Source: Haematospirillum jordaniae
Lineage (GTDB): Bacteria > Pseudomonadota > Alphaproteobacteria > Rhodospirillales > Rhodospirillaceae
Direction: 5' to 3'
Assembly (NCBI RefSeq): GCF_001611975.1
Contig: NZ_CP014525.1
Span: 1,480,001 to 1,544,000, forward strand
Length of the DNA: 64,000 nt
Shown here: positions 7,273 through 16,351 of the stretch, one piece after another
Layout: the number at the start of each line of letters is the position of its first letter
Position numbering within the stretch: the first letter of the stretch is position 1
Made by a program: the position numbers and the translations under genes
The notes under the pieces: generated by a model
The model's input: only the letters and a program-made list of their open reading frames with translations
Told to the model about the DNA's origin: nothing
The model's database searches: none

Positions 7273-9096
7273 ATGTGCGGGATTATTGGTGTCATTGGTG
7301 AACAGGATGCAGCCCCCCTTCTGGTGGGAGGGCTGAAGCGTCTTGAGTATCGCGGCTATGACAGTGCCGGTATCGCAACGCTGGTTGGCAGCGAAATTGC
7401 CCGTTGCCGTGCTGAAGGCAAGCTGGTCAATCTTGAAGCCCGGCTTGCCTTGGCCCCCCTGTCCGGAAGCGTTGGTATCGGGCATACCCGCTGGGCTACG
7501 CATGGTGTGCCGGTTGAGCGCAATGCCCACCCGCATTCCGATGGTCGGGTTGCGGTGGTGCATAATGGCATTATCGAAAATTATAGTGCCCTGCGGGCCG
7601 AGCTGGAGGGGGCAGGCTGTGTGTTCCGCAGTGATACGGATACAGAAACCATTGTTCATCTGATCAGCTCGTATTGGCAGCCGGGTGCTGACCCTGTTGA
7701 GGCGACGCACAAGGCGCTCCTGCGTTTGGAAGGGGCATTTGCCTTGGCTGTTATCTTTGCCGGACAGCCGGATCTGATGATAGCGGCCCGGCGTGGCAGC
7801 CCGCTTGCCGTTGGGTATGGGCAGGGGGAAATGTTTGTTGGATCGGACGCCCTTGCCCTTGTTCACGTGACCAACCGTCTCAGCTATCTGGAGGAGGGGG
7901 ACTGGGCCATCCTCAGCCGCAGCGGGGTCGAGATCCGCAATACAGAAGGCTTGAAGGTCGAGCGGCCGGTTCATGTCAGCGCCCTGTCCAGTGCGGCGGT
8001 TGGCAAGGGGGGGCACCGCCATTATATGGCCAAGGAGATTTTCGAGCAGCCCCAGGTGATCGGTGACAGTCTGCGGGCCTTGGTCAATCCGTTGACCCGT
8101 ACGGTTACCTTGCCTGATCTTCCTTTTGATCTGGCTTCGGTCAACCGCATTACCATTGTGGCGTGCGGCACGTCATTTTATGCGGGACTGGTTGCCCGAT
8201 ACTGGCTTGAGCAGATCGCCCGTATTCCGGTTGACATTGATGTTGCCAGCGAGTTCCGGTATCGGAACCCGGTATTGCAGCCCGGCGGGCTGGCCCTTTT
8301 CATTTCGCAGTCCGGTGAAACGGCCGATACCTTGGCAGCCTTACGGTATTGCAAGGCTCATGGTCAGAAAATTGTGTCCTTGGTCAATGTGACTGAAAGC
8401 ACAATGGCCCGGGAGAGTGATGCCATCCTGCACACATTGGCCGGGCCCGAAATCGGGGTTGCATCGACCAAGGCCTTTACAACGCAGTTGACTGTTCTTG
8501 CCTGCCTTGTCCTCGCGCTGGCTCGCGCCCGTGGTGCTGTAACAGCCGAAAGGGAAATGCAGTTGGCCCATGCCTTGGGTGAAGTGCCGGCACGTGTGGC
8601 AGAAATTCTTAATCATGACGAGCATATTCGCCGTATTGCCGAAGACGTCATGCAAGCTCGTGATGTCTTGTATCTTGGGCGTGGATCCAGCTATCCCATT
8701 GCTCTGGAAGGTGCCCTGAAACTGAAGGAAATCAGTTACATTCACGCTGAGGGGTATGCTGCGGGAGAAATGAAGCACGGCCCGATTGCTCTGATCGATG
8801 ACAAGGTGCCAGTTGTAGTCATTGCGCCCGGTGATGAGCTGCTGGACAAGACCATATCCAACGTTCAGGAGACAGTTGCACGAGGTGGGCGTGTTATTGT
8901 GTTCTCGGATGCCCGTGGTGTTGCCCGTATGCGGGACAGTGCTGTTCACGCCGTCATTCTGCCCGAGGTTGATCCCTTTGTAGCCCCCATCCTGTACGCA
9001 CTACCTGTTCAGCTTCTGGCTTATCATGTTGCTGTTTTGAAGGGTACGGATGTTGATCAGCCGCGCAATCTGGCCAAAAGCGTGACGGTGGAATAG
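7273..9096 (+). CDS. glmS: Glutamine-fructose-6-phosphate aminotransferase
   Basis: The 607-residue protein begins MCGIIGVIG; Cys2 becomes the N-terminal nucleophile of the class II glutaminase domain after Met removal. GHTRWATHG and HNGIIENY follow within the first 100 residues. Two SIS domains carry CGTSFYAGL and SQSGETADT (first) and GRGSSYPIALEGALKLKEISYIHAE, split between the family's substrate-binding stretches (second). The protein ends LAKSVTVE, the conserved C-terminal tail. It produces glucosamine-6-phosphate, the first step toward UDP-GlcNAc. It lies 14 bases after glmU. I see no glmS-type ribozyme features in the short gap, as expected outside Firmicutes. Confidence 0.97.
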   Translation: MCGIIGVIGEQDAAPLLVGGLKRLEYRGYDSAGIATLVGSEIARCRAEGKLVNLEARLALAPLSGSVGIGHTRWATHGVPVERNAHPHSDGRVAVVHNGIIENYSALRAELEGAGCVFRSDTDTETIVHLISSYWQPGADPVEATHKALLRLEGAFALAVIFAGQPDLMIAARRGSPLAVGYGQGEMFVGSDALALVHVTNRLSYLEEGDWAILSRSGVEIRNTEGLKVERPVHVSALSSAAVGKGGHRHYMAKEIFEQPQVIGDSLRALVNPLTRTVTLPDLPFDLASVNRITIVACGTSFYAGLVARYWLEQIARIPVDIDVASEFRYRNPVLQPGGLALFISQSGETADTLAALRYCKAHGQKIVSLVNVTESTMARESDAILHTLAGPEIGVASTKAFTTQLTVLACLVLALARARGAVTAEREMQLAHALGEVPARVAEILNHDEHIRRIAEDVMQARDVLYLGRGSSYPIALEGALKLKEISYIHAEGYAAGEMKHGPIALIDDKVPVVVIAPGDELLDKTISNVQETVARGGRVIVFSDARGVARMRDSAVHAVILPEVDPFVAPILYALPVQLLAYHVAVLKGTDVDQPRNLAKSVTVE

Positions 9097-9135
9097 TATG
9101 CTTTCCGTTGGTGTTGGGGGATCGGGACTGTTCGC

Positions 9136-9936
9136 ATGGTGGGCGTGGAAGAAAGTGCGCGGGTCGCCTTGAAAACAAGGTGGGCTGGGGCTGGTGTCGA
9201 GCCGGGAGATACTGTCCTCGTTCACAGCAGCATTAAACGTACACTCGCGGAGTGTCGGCGTGCCGGTTTTGTCGTTGAACCGGGGCATGTGTTGCAAAGC
9301 TTTCTTGATGCAGTTGGGGCAAGGGGGACGCTCCTGCTACCATTGTTCAATTTTGATTTTACATCGGGGACTCCCTTTGACATCAGGCATACCCCGTCAA
9401 AAATGGGTGCCTTGACAGAATCTGGGCGTGTGCATGCAGAAGCCGTCAGGACCGGGCACCCTGTTTATTCGTTTGCCGCGATTGGATATCGCTCAAAAGA
9501 ATTCGAGAATATCGATAACGAAAGCGGTTACTCAGAGGAATCGCCGTTCGGGATTCTGAAGAGGATAGATGGAAAAATAGCTGTTCTTGATCTAGATGAT
9601 CAGAACAGCATGACGTTCTATCATCACGTTGAAGAAGTCAAAAAAGTTGATTATCGGTTTTTTAAGACCTTCACAGCTCCATACACAGATTGGCATGGCG
9701 TTATGGCAAACAAGTCCTACCGGCTTTATGTCAGGGATCTGGAGAATGGTGTGCGAACACATGTCAACCCTGCCGGTGAGCTGTTGTGGGAGAAAGGCTT
9801 GTACAAGGGCGACAGACCTTTGGTCGGGTCAGGTCTTCGCGTTGTTAGAAGCAAGGCTATGTTTAATCTTGTGGAGCAGATTATCGAGCAGGGAAACGCA
9901 TTGGGAATGCTGTACTCTTTGGAGAACTCACCTTGA
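9136..9936 (+). CDS. AAC(3)-family N-acetyltransferase-like protein
   Basis: The 266-residue protein matches the aminoglycoside 3-N-acetyltransferase superfamily fold: GDTVLVHSSIKRT at residues 23-35, TLLLPLFNFDFTSG, and GHPVYSFAAIG with SPFGIL in the acetyl-CoA/substrate region. The family also contains non-resistance members that acetylate amino sugars or amines in surface-glycan and natural-product clusters. Pairing with a DUF4910 peptidase, which overlaps its stop by 4 bases, favours a biosynthetic role; drug resistance is not supported. AAA, ATA and AGA-type codons are more frequent than in the flanking glmS gene, suggesting recent acquisition. No strong Shine-Dalgarno precedes the ATG. 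Confidence 0.75.
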   Translation: MVGVEESARVALKTRWAGAGVEPGDTVLVHSSIKRTLAECRRAGFVVEPGHVLQSFLDAVGARGTLLLPLFNFDFTSGTPFDIRHTPSKMGALTESGRVHAEAVRTGHPVYSFAAIGYRSKEFENIDNESGYSEESPFGILKRIDGKIAVLDLDDQNSMTFYHHVEEVKKVDYRFFKTFTAPYTDWHGVMANKSYRLYVRDLENGVRTHVNPAGELLWEKGLYKGDRPLVGSGLRVVRSKAMFNLVEQIIEQGNALGMLYSLENSP

Positions 9937-11234
9937 CAGGTCAGTATATTCACCAGCTTGCACGGCGGCTTTGGGGTATTAATCGCAGCCTTACCGGGGA
10001 AGGTGTCAGAGAGACGCTGCGAATAATCAAGGGCATTATTCCGGAGCTTCAGATCCATGAGGTGCCAAGCGGGACACAGGTTTTTGACTGGACAGTTCCA
10101 AAAGAGTGGAGGGTCCGGGAGGCTTACATTATCGACCCAAGTGGGAAGAAGCTTTGCGACTTCAGGTCAAACAATTTACACCTTGTTGGATACAGTATTC
10201 CGGTAAAGCAGAAGATCAGCCTTGAAGACCTGCAGAAGCATCTTTATTCCCTTCCAGACCAGCCAACAGCAATACCGTACATTACCTCGTACTACAAAGA
10301 ACGCTGGGGCTTTTGTTTGCCGCAGATCCTGCGTGATACTCTTGTTGATGGTGAGTACGAGGTTGTTATTGACACCGATCTTTTCGATGGATCCCTGACA
10401 TACGGGGAGCTGCTGCTGAAAGGTTGTTCCAAGGAAGAAGTGTTTCTGTCAACGTATGTTTGTCATCCTTCAATGGCAAACAATGAACTCTCCGGCCCAA
10501 CGGTCACGACGTATATTGCGAAGTGGTTAAAAGAGCGAGGGGATAATAGATTCAGCTACCGTATTGTTTTTATACCGGAAACAATAGGATCCATTTGTTA
10601 TATCAGCCGGAATTTCGACAGTTTGAAGTCCAGGGTTTTTGCTGGCTTCAATGTGACATGCATTGGCGATAACCGTGCCTATTCCTATCTTCCGTCACGC
10701 CATGGGGCAACCATCAGCGATCATGTTGCGAAGCATGTTCTGAAGCATATCTGCCCTGAATACAAAGCTTATACATGGAGTGACAGGGGGAGTGACGAGA
10801 GGCAGTATTGTGCCCCTGGTGTAGATTTGCCTATGGCCTCGATTATGAGGACAAAATACGCCGAGTATGACGAGTATCATACGTCCTTGGATGATCTGGA
10901 TCATGTCGTCACCCCCGAGGGACTTGAGGGCGGATACAATGCCCTTTTGCGGGCTATTGAGGCGATCGAGCAGAATGGTTATCCCAAGGTCAAGGTCCTC
11001 TGTGAGCCGCAGTTGGGAAAGAGGGGGCTGTACCCAACGTTATCCACAAAATCGAGTGGCATAGAGGTGCGGTTGATGATGGACCTGATTACCTGGTCCG
11101 ATGGCACACGATCCCTGCTTGAAATTGCAGATCTGTGTAGGGTGCCAATATGGGACCTGTATCCGCTTGTTGACAAGCTGTCTGGTCATGATCTTCTTGA
11201 TGTGATGGATGGACCGCTACCTTTGCAGGCTTGA
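9933..11234 (+). CDS. DUF4910 aminopeptidase-like protein (DUF2172 + winged helix)
   Basis: The 433-residue protein starts at a TTG inside the stop of the preceding gene (TTGA overlap), indicating translational coupling. It has an M28-peptidase-like core with candidate zinc ligands in STYVCHPSMANNELSGP (residues 173-189, His178), the ETIGS segment (Glu216), GSDERQY (Asp288) and YDEYHTSLDD (His316). A C-terminal winged-helix-like segment lies at about residues 370-425. Family members are annotated as polysaccharide-biosynthesis proteins with an aminopeptidase-like domain and occur in surface-glycan and peptide clusters; no substrate is established. Codon use differs from neighbours, as in the upstream AAC(3)-like gene. 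The pair looks like an inserted two-gene cassette. Confidence 0.8.
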   Translation: MTGQYIHQLARRLWGINRSLTGEGVRETLRIIKGIIPELQIHEVPSGTQVFDWTVPKEWRVREAYIIDPSGKKLCDFRSNNLHLVGYSIPVKQKISLEDLQKHLYSLPDQPTAIPYITSYYKERWGFCLPQILRDTLVDGEYEVVIDTDLFDGSLTYGELLLKGCSKEEVFLSTYVCHPSMANNELSGPTVTTYIAKWLKERGDNRFSYRIVFIPETIGSICYISRNFDSLKSRVFAGFNVTCIGDNRAYSYLPSRHGATISDHVAKHVLKHICPEYKAYTWSDRGSDERQYCAPGVDLPMASIMRTKYAEYDEYHTSLDDLDHVVTPEGLEGGYNALLRAIEAIEQNGYPKVKVLCEPQLGKRGLYPTLSTKSSGIEVRLMMDLITWSDGTRSLLEIADLCRVPIWDLYPLVDKLSGHDLLDVMDGPLPLQA

Positions 11235-11376
11235 GTCCTTATTCTTCTTCTGATGCAGGGATCCTGTCTGCTTCTGCTTCTCCACACCATGTCATTTTGC
11301 CCTTGCCGTTGGGGCATGGGTTGACTTTGCAGGGCAGGCGGGTGATTCCTTCAAGGCAAGACAGGGAGTATGCGGT

Positions 11377-11910
11377 GTGGCTGGATCTGATGGAACTGTT
11401 ATTCGGGAAGCAACCCTGATCGATGCAGACGCATTGGGCCTTATACACAGGATTGGTTTGCAGGCTGCTGTTCCTTGGGGAATGCCGCCAACAGCCTTGG
11501 TTCTGTCGGCCGGTGACCGTGCGGCAGAATGGCGTGAATGGCTGAAGGCCCGCGCAACAACGCGTAATGGTGGCCAAGCTATTGTAGCGGATTCCATGCA
11601 TGGTCCTGTCGGCTTTATCTGCGTTGCTCCCGGCCATCCCCCCGGTGTGCCCGAGCACTGGTTGATCAGCCATTTCACAGTACTGGGTGCGCATCAGAAG
11701 CAGGGGCTCGGGCGTCAGCTGTTGAAGGCGGCCTTGGAAAAGGTGGCGCGTGGGCGTGGTGTGAGGGCGGATCTGTTCGTTCCCTCTGGTGCTCCTTGGG
11801 CTGCGGTGGTCGAGCATATGGGGGGACTGCCCGGTGGTGCGGAACCTCTGGTGCGGGCAGGGATGTCATTTATGGCAGAGCGATACAGCTTCTCTGTACT
11901 CTCTGCATGA
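11377..11910 (+). CDS. GNAT family N-acetyltransferase
   Basis: The 177-residue protein has the GNAT pattern: WLISHFTVLGAHQKQGLGRQ at about residues 91-110 provides the beta4 strand and the Q-x-x-G-x-G/A pyrophosphate-binding loop, followed by the LLKAALEKVARGRG helix and a C-terminal strand. The substrate is unknown. A GTG start is chosen because AGGGAG lies eight bases upstream and the nearby ATG runs quickly into a stop in another frame. The intergenic region 11235-11376 contains nothing else I can support. It is upstream of the glutathione reductase gene, with no evidence of functional linkage. Confidence 0.75.
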   Translation: MAGSDGTVIREATLIDADALGLIHRIGLQAAVPWGMPPTALVLSAGDRAAEWREWLKARATTRNGGQAIVADSMHGPVGFICVAPGHPPGVPEHWLISHFTVLGAHQKQGLGRQLLKAALEKVARGRGVRADLFVPSGAPWAAVVEHMGGLPGGAEPLVRAGMSFMAERYSFSVLSA

Positions 11911-11983
11911 GTTAGGTCGGTTTTAATGCCCGGATATAGTGCGCCAGGCATGCCGGCGCCCGGGTAACAATCAGGAAGGCATG

Positions 11984-13354
11984 ATGGCAGCTTTTGAGTA
12001 CGATCTTGTAACGCTTGGCGCTGGATCTGGCGGTGTTCGGGCATCCCGTCTTGCCGGTGGGTATGGAGCCCGTGTTGCTGTGATCGAGGAAAGCCGGGTT
12101 GGCGGAACCTGTGTCGTTCGTGGCTGTGTTCCCAAGAAACTATTGATCTATGGGGCAGAGTTTGCCCGTTCCTTTCAGGATGCGCGTGGATATGGCTGGA
12201 CTGTCGGTGATGTCCATCTTGATTGGCCGGCGCTTGTGGCGAGCAAGAACCGAGAACTCGATCGCCTAGAAGCGGTCTATCGCAATACGCTGAAGTCAAA
12301 TCATGTCGAGCTGGTAGAGGGGCGCGGCAGGCTTGTTGATCCGCATACGGTTGAGGTCAATGGTCGCCGTATGACGGCACAGAGAATACTGGTCGCTGTT
12401 GGTGGGTGGCCTGTCCTGCCGGATATTCCAGGGGTTGAGCATGCCATAACATCCAACGAGGCGTTGGATTTGCCTCGCTTGCCCGACAGCATTGTGATTG
12501 TCGGGGGGGGATTCATTGCGGTGGAATTCGCGGGCCTCTTCCATGCTTTGGGATGCGCGGTCACCTTGGTCATCCGCGCCGACAATATCCTGCGTGGTTT
12601 TGATCAGGATATCCGCGAGCACCTAGTTGCTGAGCTTGAGCATCAGGGCATTACAATCTGTCGCAAAACTCAGGTGCAGTCCATCCGTTGCGAGAAGGAT
12701 GGTCGCCGGATGGTAACGCTGCAGGATGGCCGGATCCTGGCCTGTGAGCAGGTCATGTACGCAACAGGTCGGGCCCCCAACACGGCGGGTCTTGGGTTGG
12801 AAGAGGCTGGGGTTGCGCTGGATCCCCGAACCGGTGCAGTGCAGGTTGATGCTTGGTCCCGGACTAATGTCAGCAGCATCTGGGCCGTGGGTGATGTGAC
12901 AAACCGTATCAACCTGACCCCGGTTGCAATCCGGGAGGGCGCCTGTTTTTCTGAAACTGAATTCAACAACAATCCGATGACTCCGGACCATGCAAATGTG
13001 GCCTCAGCTGTTTTCAGCCAGCCCGCTGTCGGTACGGTTGGCTTGACCGAAGAGAAGGCGCGTGCCCGTGGCCCTGTTGATGTGTATATGACCCGCTTTC
13101 GTCCGATGAAGAATACCCTTTCAGGGCGGGAGGAACACACCATGATGAAGCTTCTGGTCGATCGGGCAACCCAAGTTGTGATCGGGGCCCACATGGTTGG
13201 CCCTGATGCGCCGGAGATCATCCAGGGGCTCGCCATTGCCGTAAAGGCCGGCCTGACCAAGAAGGACTTTGATGCGACGGTTGGCATTCATCCCACAGCA
13301 GCCGAGGAATTTGTAACCCTGCGTACACCACGGCCCGATCTGGCATCCGTGTGA
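11984..13354 (+). CDS. gor: Glutathione-disulfide reductase
   Basis: The 456-residue flavoprotein has an N-terminal FAD-binding motif (LGAGSGGVRASR), the redox-active disulfide GGTCVVRGCVPKKLL near residues 37-51, and a second Rossmann motif IVIVGGGFIAVEFAG for NADPH. The FAD motif is IWAVGDVTN and the C-terminal catalytic His lies in GIHPTAAEE. The GxxxxR-type specificity region and the signature CVVRGCVPKK fit glutathione reductase rather than lipoamide or mercuric reductase. It regenerates GSH from GSSG with NADPH in the cytoplasm. Start 11984 is preferred over the ATG three bases earlier because the AGGAAGG ribosome site would otherwise abut the start. Confidence 0.93.
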   Translation: MAAFEYDLVTLGAGSGGVRASRLAGGYGARVAVIEESRVGGTCVVRGCVPKKLLIYGAEFARSFQDARGYGWTVGDVHLDWPALVASKNRELDRLEAVYRNTLKSNHVELVEGRGRLVDPHTVEVNGRRMTAQRILVAVGGWPVLPDIPGVEHAITSNEALDLPRLPDSIVIVGGGFIAVEFAGLFHALGCAVTLVIRADNILRGFDQDIREHLVAELEHQGITICRKTQVQSIRCEKDGRRMVTLQDGRILACEQVMYATGRAPNTAGLGLEEAGVALDPRTGAVQVDAWSRTNVSSIWAVGDVTNRINLTPVAIREGACFSETEFNNNPMTPDHANVASAVFSQPAVGTVGLTEEKARARGPVDVYMTRFRPMKNTLSGREEHTMMKLLVDRATQVVIGAHMVGPDAPEIIQGLAIAVKAGLTKKDFDATVGIHPTAAEEFVTLRTPRPDLASV

Positions 13355-13604
13355 TTTGTTACAAGTACCCGTCTTGATACAAAGGAAATCCTGTTTCAGC
13401 TGCGTATGCCTTGTCCTCGTGAGTTGCTTCGCAGACCTTATGCTCCGGGCCCATAAAAGGGGTGGCGAGGTAACGGGCTGACTTTTTTGCCTGCTTTTGG
13501 TCTGTTGGCTTGCGTCTGTATGCGGATGGAGCCTATATCTCAGACTCCCTGTTGTTTTTGTCAGAGTCTTTTTCTCTGTCTGCTTTAAGAAGGATGATGG
13601 TGTT

Positions 13605-15023
13605 ATGTCTGGAAAATGGACCCCCGAAAGCTGGAGGAGCATTGTGCACTCGGCAGTAGAGGCGGGGTGGCCATTTGAGACATTCCAGATGCCGACCTAT
13701 CCCGATCCGCAGAAGCTTCAAGCCGTGGAGGATTCCTTGCGGGGCTTGCCGCCTCTGGTTTTTGCCGGGGAGGCCCGTCGCCTGCGCAGTGCCTTGGCCG
13801 AGGTCGCTGAAGGGCGTGCCTTTATGCTTCAGGGCGGTGATTGCGCAGAAAGCTTCTCGGAGTTCCGGGCCGATTCGATCCGCGATACCTTCCGTGTTAT
13901 TCTGCAAATGGCGATTGTCCTGACTTTCGGTGCGTCGTGCCCGGTTGTGAAGGTTGGGCGCATGGCCGGCCAGTTTGCCAAGCCCCGGTCTGCTGCAACG
14001 GAAATGCAGGATGGCCAGGAGCTGCCCAGTTACCGGGGCGACATGATCAATGGCCCGGATTTTACCCTGCAGGACCGTACGCCGGACCCGCAGCGCATGA
14101 TGCAGGTTTACAACCAGTCTGCAGCGACCCTGAACCTGTTGCGTGCCTTTGCAGAAGGTGGTTACGCCGATCTCCACAAGGTTCATCAGTGGACGCTTGG
14201 CTTCGTCAATGGCTCTGATCAGGCGGCCCGTTACCAGGAAATGGCAGACCGTATCCAGGAAGCCCTGTGCTTCATGGATGCATGCGGCCTGACGGGGGAG
14301 CGCGTACCCCAGTTGCGCAAGACGGACTTCTACACATCACACGAGGCGCTTCTGCTGCCCTACGAGCAGGCCCTGACCCGTGTGGACTCCACAACGGGGG
14401 ACTGGTACTGCTGTTCCGCCCATCTGCTGTGGATTGGCGAGCGTACCCGCGACCCCGAAGGGCCGCATGTGGAGTTTCTGCGCGGCGTCCAGAATCCGGT
14501 GGCTGTCAAGGTTGGTCCGGGGACAACGCCGGATGTGCTCTTGCGGCTGTGTGATATTCTCAATCCCGCTAACGAGGCGGGACGCCTGACCCTGATTACC
14601 CGTATGGGGGCAGAGGCTCTGGGGGCGCGTCTGCCTGCCCTGATCCGTGCTGTGCAACGCGAGGGGCGCAAGGTTGTGTGGTCTTGCGATCCGATGCATG
14701 CCAATACCCACAAGGCTGCCAATGGCTACAAGACCCGTTGTTTCGACCGCATCCTGGCCGAGGTGCGGACATTCTTCGCCGTTCATCGGGCTGAAGGCAG
14801 TCATGCCGGGGCTTTGCACCTGGAACTGACCGGGCGTGATGTGACGGAGTGTATCGGCGGATCCCAGGCTATTACCGAAGCCAGGCTGGGGGATGCCTAT
14901 CATACCTTTTGTGATCCCCGCCTGAATGCGGCCCAGTCTTTGGACCTTGCCTTCCTGGTCGCCCAGGCCCTGAAGGAGGAGCGACGGGGGCAGCCATTGT
15001 CCGGGTTCGCCGTGGGAGCCTGA
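13605..15023 (+). CDS. aroG: Class II 3-deoxy-D-arabino-heptulosonate-7-phosphate synthase
   Basis: The 472-residue protein matches plant-type (class II) DAHP synthase from its N-terminal WTPESWR onward. Key segments are FMLQGGDCAESF (residues 74-85, with the metal-binding Cys), VGRMAGQFAKPRS, RGDMINGP, HEALLLPYEQ, NPVAVKVGP and WSCDPMHANT (metal His), then LHLELTGRDVTEC. It condenses PEP and erythrose-4-phosphate, the first committed step of the shikimate pathway. The ATG at 13605 follows AAGAAGGA. The frame is open to 13497, but that extension is not family-like. Feedback sites cannot be judged by eye. No leader peptide rich in aromatic codons was seen upstream. Confidence 0.95.
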   Translation: MSGKWTPESWRSIVHSAVEAGWPFETFQMPTYPDPQKLQAVEDSLRGLPPLVFAGEARRLRSALAEVAEGRAFMLQGGDCAESFSEFRADSIRDTFRVILQMAIVLTFGASCPVVKVGRMAGQFAKPRSAATEMQDGQELPSYRGDMINGPDFTLQDRTPDPQRMMQVYNQSAATLNLLRAFAEGGYADLHKVHQWTLGFVNGSDQAARYQEMADRIQEALCFMDACGLTGERVPQLRKTDFYTSHEALLLPYEQALTRVDSTTGDWYCCSAHLLWIGERTRDPEGPHVEFLRGVQNPVAVKVGPGTTPDVLLRLCDILNPANEAGRLTLITRMGAEALGARLPALIRAVQREGRKVVWSCDPMHANTHKAANGYKTRCFDRILAEVRTFFAVHRAEGSHAGALHLELTGRDVTECIGGSQAITEARLGDAYHTFCDPRLNAAQSLDLAFLVAQALKEERRGQPLSGFAVGA

Positions 15024-15073
15024 TCGGTCGCATTTTTTCTTCTGCTTTGGTCTGGGGCGCAAAGGATATCATC

Positions 15074-16219
15074 TTGGAAGGATTGCTGGACAGGTTTCCC
15101 CCTTCGCCTGATTCTGTTCGGGCGTGGACCGACGCGTATTTTGCCCGTACCCGAAACATTATTGAGCGGTTTGGTGATATTGATGTCACCTATGCTGTTT
15201 TCTTGCGCCGCCCGGTTCTGGCTGCAACGCGCATGGCGCGTGAGTGGTTGGAGGCCGTTGTCCCCAAAGACGGACCGGGTGTGTGTGTTGAGGAACCCTT
15301 TGCGGAAGGGGACCGTGTTGGTGCGGGGGAACCGCTTCTTTTTGTGACCGGTCGTTTCTCTGTTCTGGTCGAGCTGGAAACACTGTTGTTACAGAAACTG
15401 GGCGCTGCCTGCGTTGCCGCCTGGCAGGCCGAAGCCATGTGCAGCGAGCTGCCTCATGTTGATTTTCTGGCCATGGATGCACGGCATTGTGCCGGAACAG
15501 AGATGGCTGCCTTGATGGCCTATGCGGCCTCTGTTGGCTCTTCTGCTGCCCGCAAGAGGGCTGGTGCGCGTGGTTTTACGGGCAATGCCACAGATGCGAC
15601 AGCGCACTGGTTTGGCCGTAGTGAGGGTATGGGGACCATGCCACATGCCTTGATTGGTTATGCCGGGTCAACGGTGCAGGCCGCCAGGATGTATCATGAA
15701 ACGTTCCCTGATGATCCTCTAATAGTCCTAGTGGATTACTTCGGGCAGGAAGTAGATGACGCTCTTGAGGTATGCCGTACTTTCCCGGATCTGGCCGTGG
15801 CGGGGCGCCTTGCCGTGCGTCTGGATACGCATGGCGGGCGTTTTCTGCAAGGGCTTGATCCTCAATCCAGTTATGCTGTTCTGGACCAACATGCCCCTCA
15901 GGCCATTCGGGGGTACCGTACGGATCGGGAACTGAAGCATCTTATTGGAACGGGCGTATCGGCGGCAGCTATATGGCACGTGCGTGATTGCCTGGACAAG
16001 GCAGGTTTCCCCGGTGTGCGGATTGTGGCCTCATCGGGTTTTACTCCGGAGAAGTGCCGTGTTATCGGGTATGCTCGGGCGCCGGTGGATGTGATTGGAA
16101 CAGGCAGTTTCCTACCGGATTCCTGGCAGGAGACCTATGCAACGGCTGATATTATTGCCTATGGAGGGGAACCCAGGGTGAAGGTTGGCCGTGAATTTCT
16201 GCTGCGCCGTTCACGTTAA
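15074..16219 (+). CDS. pncB: Nicotinate phosphoribosyltransferase
   Basis: The 381-residue protein follows the NAPRTase family: DAYFARTRNIIERFG near the N-terminus, FLAMDARHCAGTEMAALM in the first barrel half, GTMPHALIGYAGST, VLVDYFGQEVDDAL, VRLDTHGG (phosphate/substrate loop) and GTGSFLP near the C-terminus. It makes nicotinate mononucleotide from nicotinate and PRPP in the NAD salvage pathway. A TTG start at 15074 is chosen because AAAGGA precedes it by seven bases; another TTG at 15047 has no ribosome site. The gene lies 130 bases upstream of nadE, so salvage and the final step of NAD synthesis are side by side. Confidence 0.88.
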   Translation: MEGLLDRFPPSPDSVRAWTDAYFARTRNIIERFGDIDVTYAVFLRRPVLAATRMAREWLEAVVPKDGPGVCVEEPFAEGDRVGAGEPLLFVTGRFSVLVELETLLLQKLGAACVAAWQAEAMCSELPHVDFLAMDARHCAGTEMAALMAYAASVGSSAARKRAGARGFTGNATDATAHWFGRSEGMGTMPHALIGYAGSTVQAARMYHETFPDDPLIVLVDYFGQEVDDALEVCRTFPDLAVAGRLAVRLDTHGGRFLQGLDPQSSYAVLDQHAPQAIRGYRTDRELKHLIGTGVSAAAIWHVRDCLDKAGFPGVRIVASSGFTPEKCRVIGYARAPVDVIGTGSFLPDSWQETYATADIIAYGGEPRVKVGREFLLRRSR

Positions 16220-16292
16220 CAGTATGCGGCTTGGTAATCGTTCCTTTCATATCTTTTTATCGGCGGACTTGTGTGTTCTGTCGTCTTGCGCG

Positions 16293-16321
16293 TTGACAGG
16301 GGTCTGTCTCCATCCTAGCTT
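16293..16321 (+). promoter_or_regulatory. Possible sigma-70 promoter upstream of nadE
   Basis: TTGACA at 16293-16298 is a perfect -35 hexamer. After a 17-base spacer comes TAGCTT (16316-16321), a weak -10. The nadE start lies 30 bases further on. Confidence 0.35.
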
Positions 16322-16351
16322 GCCGGACTTCGCTGGTTTTGATATCGCAGA

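Noticed and set aside
9136..9936. AAC(3)-like gene as an aminoglycoside resistance determinant
   Set aside because: Family fold is shared with biosynthetic acetyltransferases, the partner is a DUF4910 peptidase-like gene and there is no mobile element or other resistance gene.
11040..11049. Perfect DnaA box TTATCCACA suggesting a replication origin
   Set aside because: It is a single copy inside the DUF4910 coding sequence, with no clustered boxes, AT-rich unwinding region or origin-linked genes.
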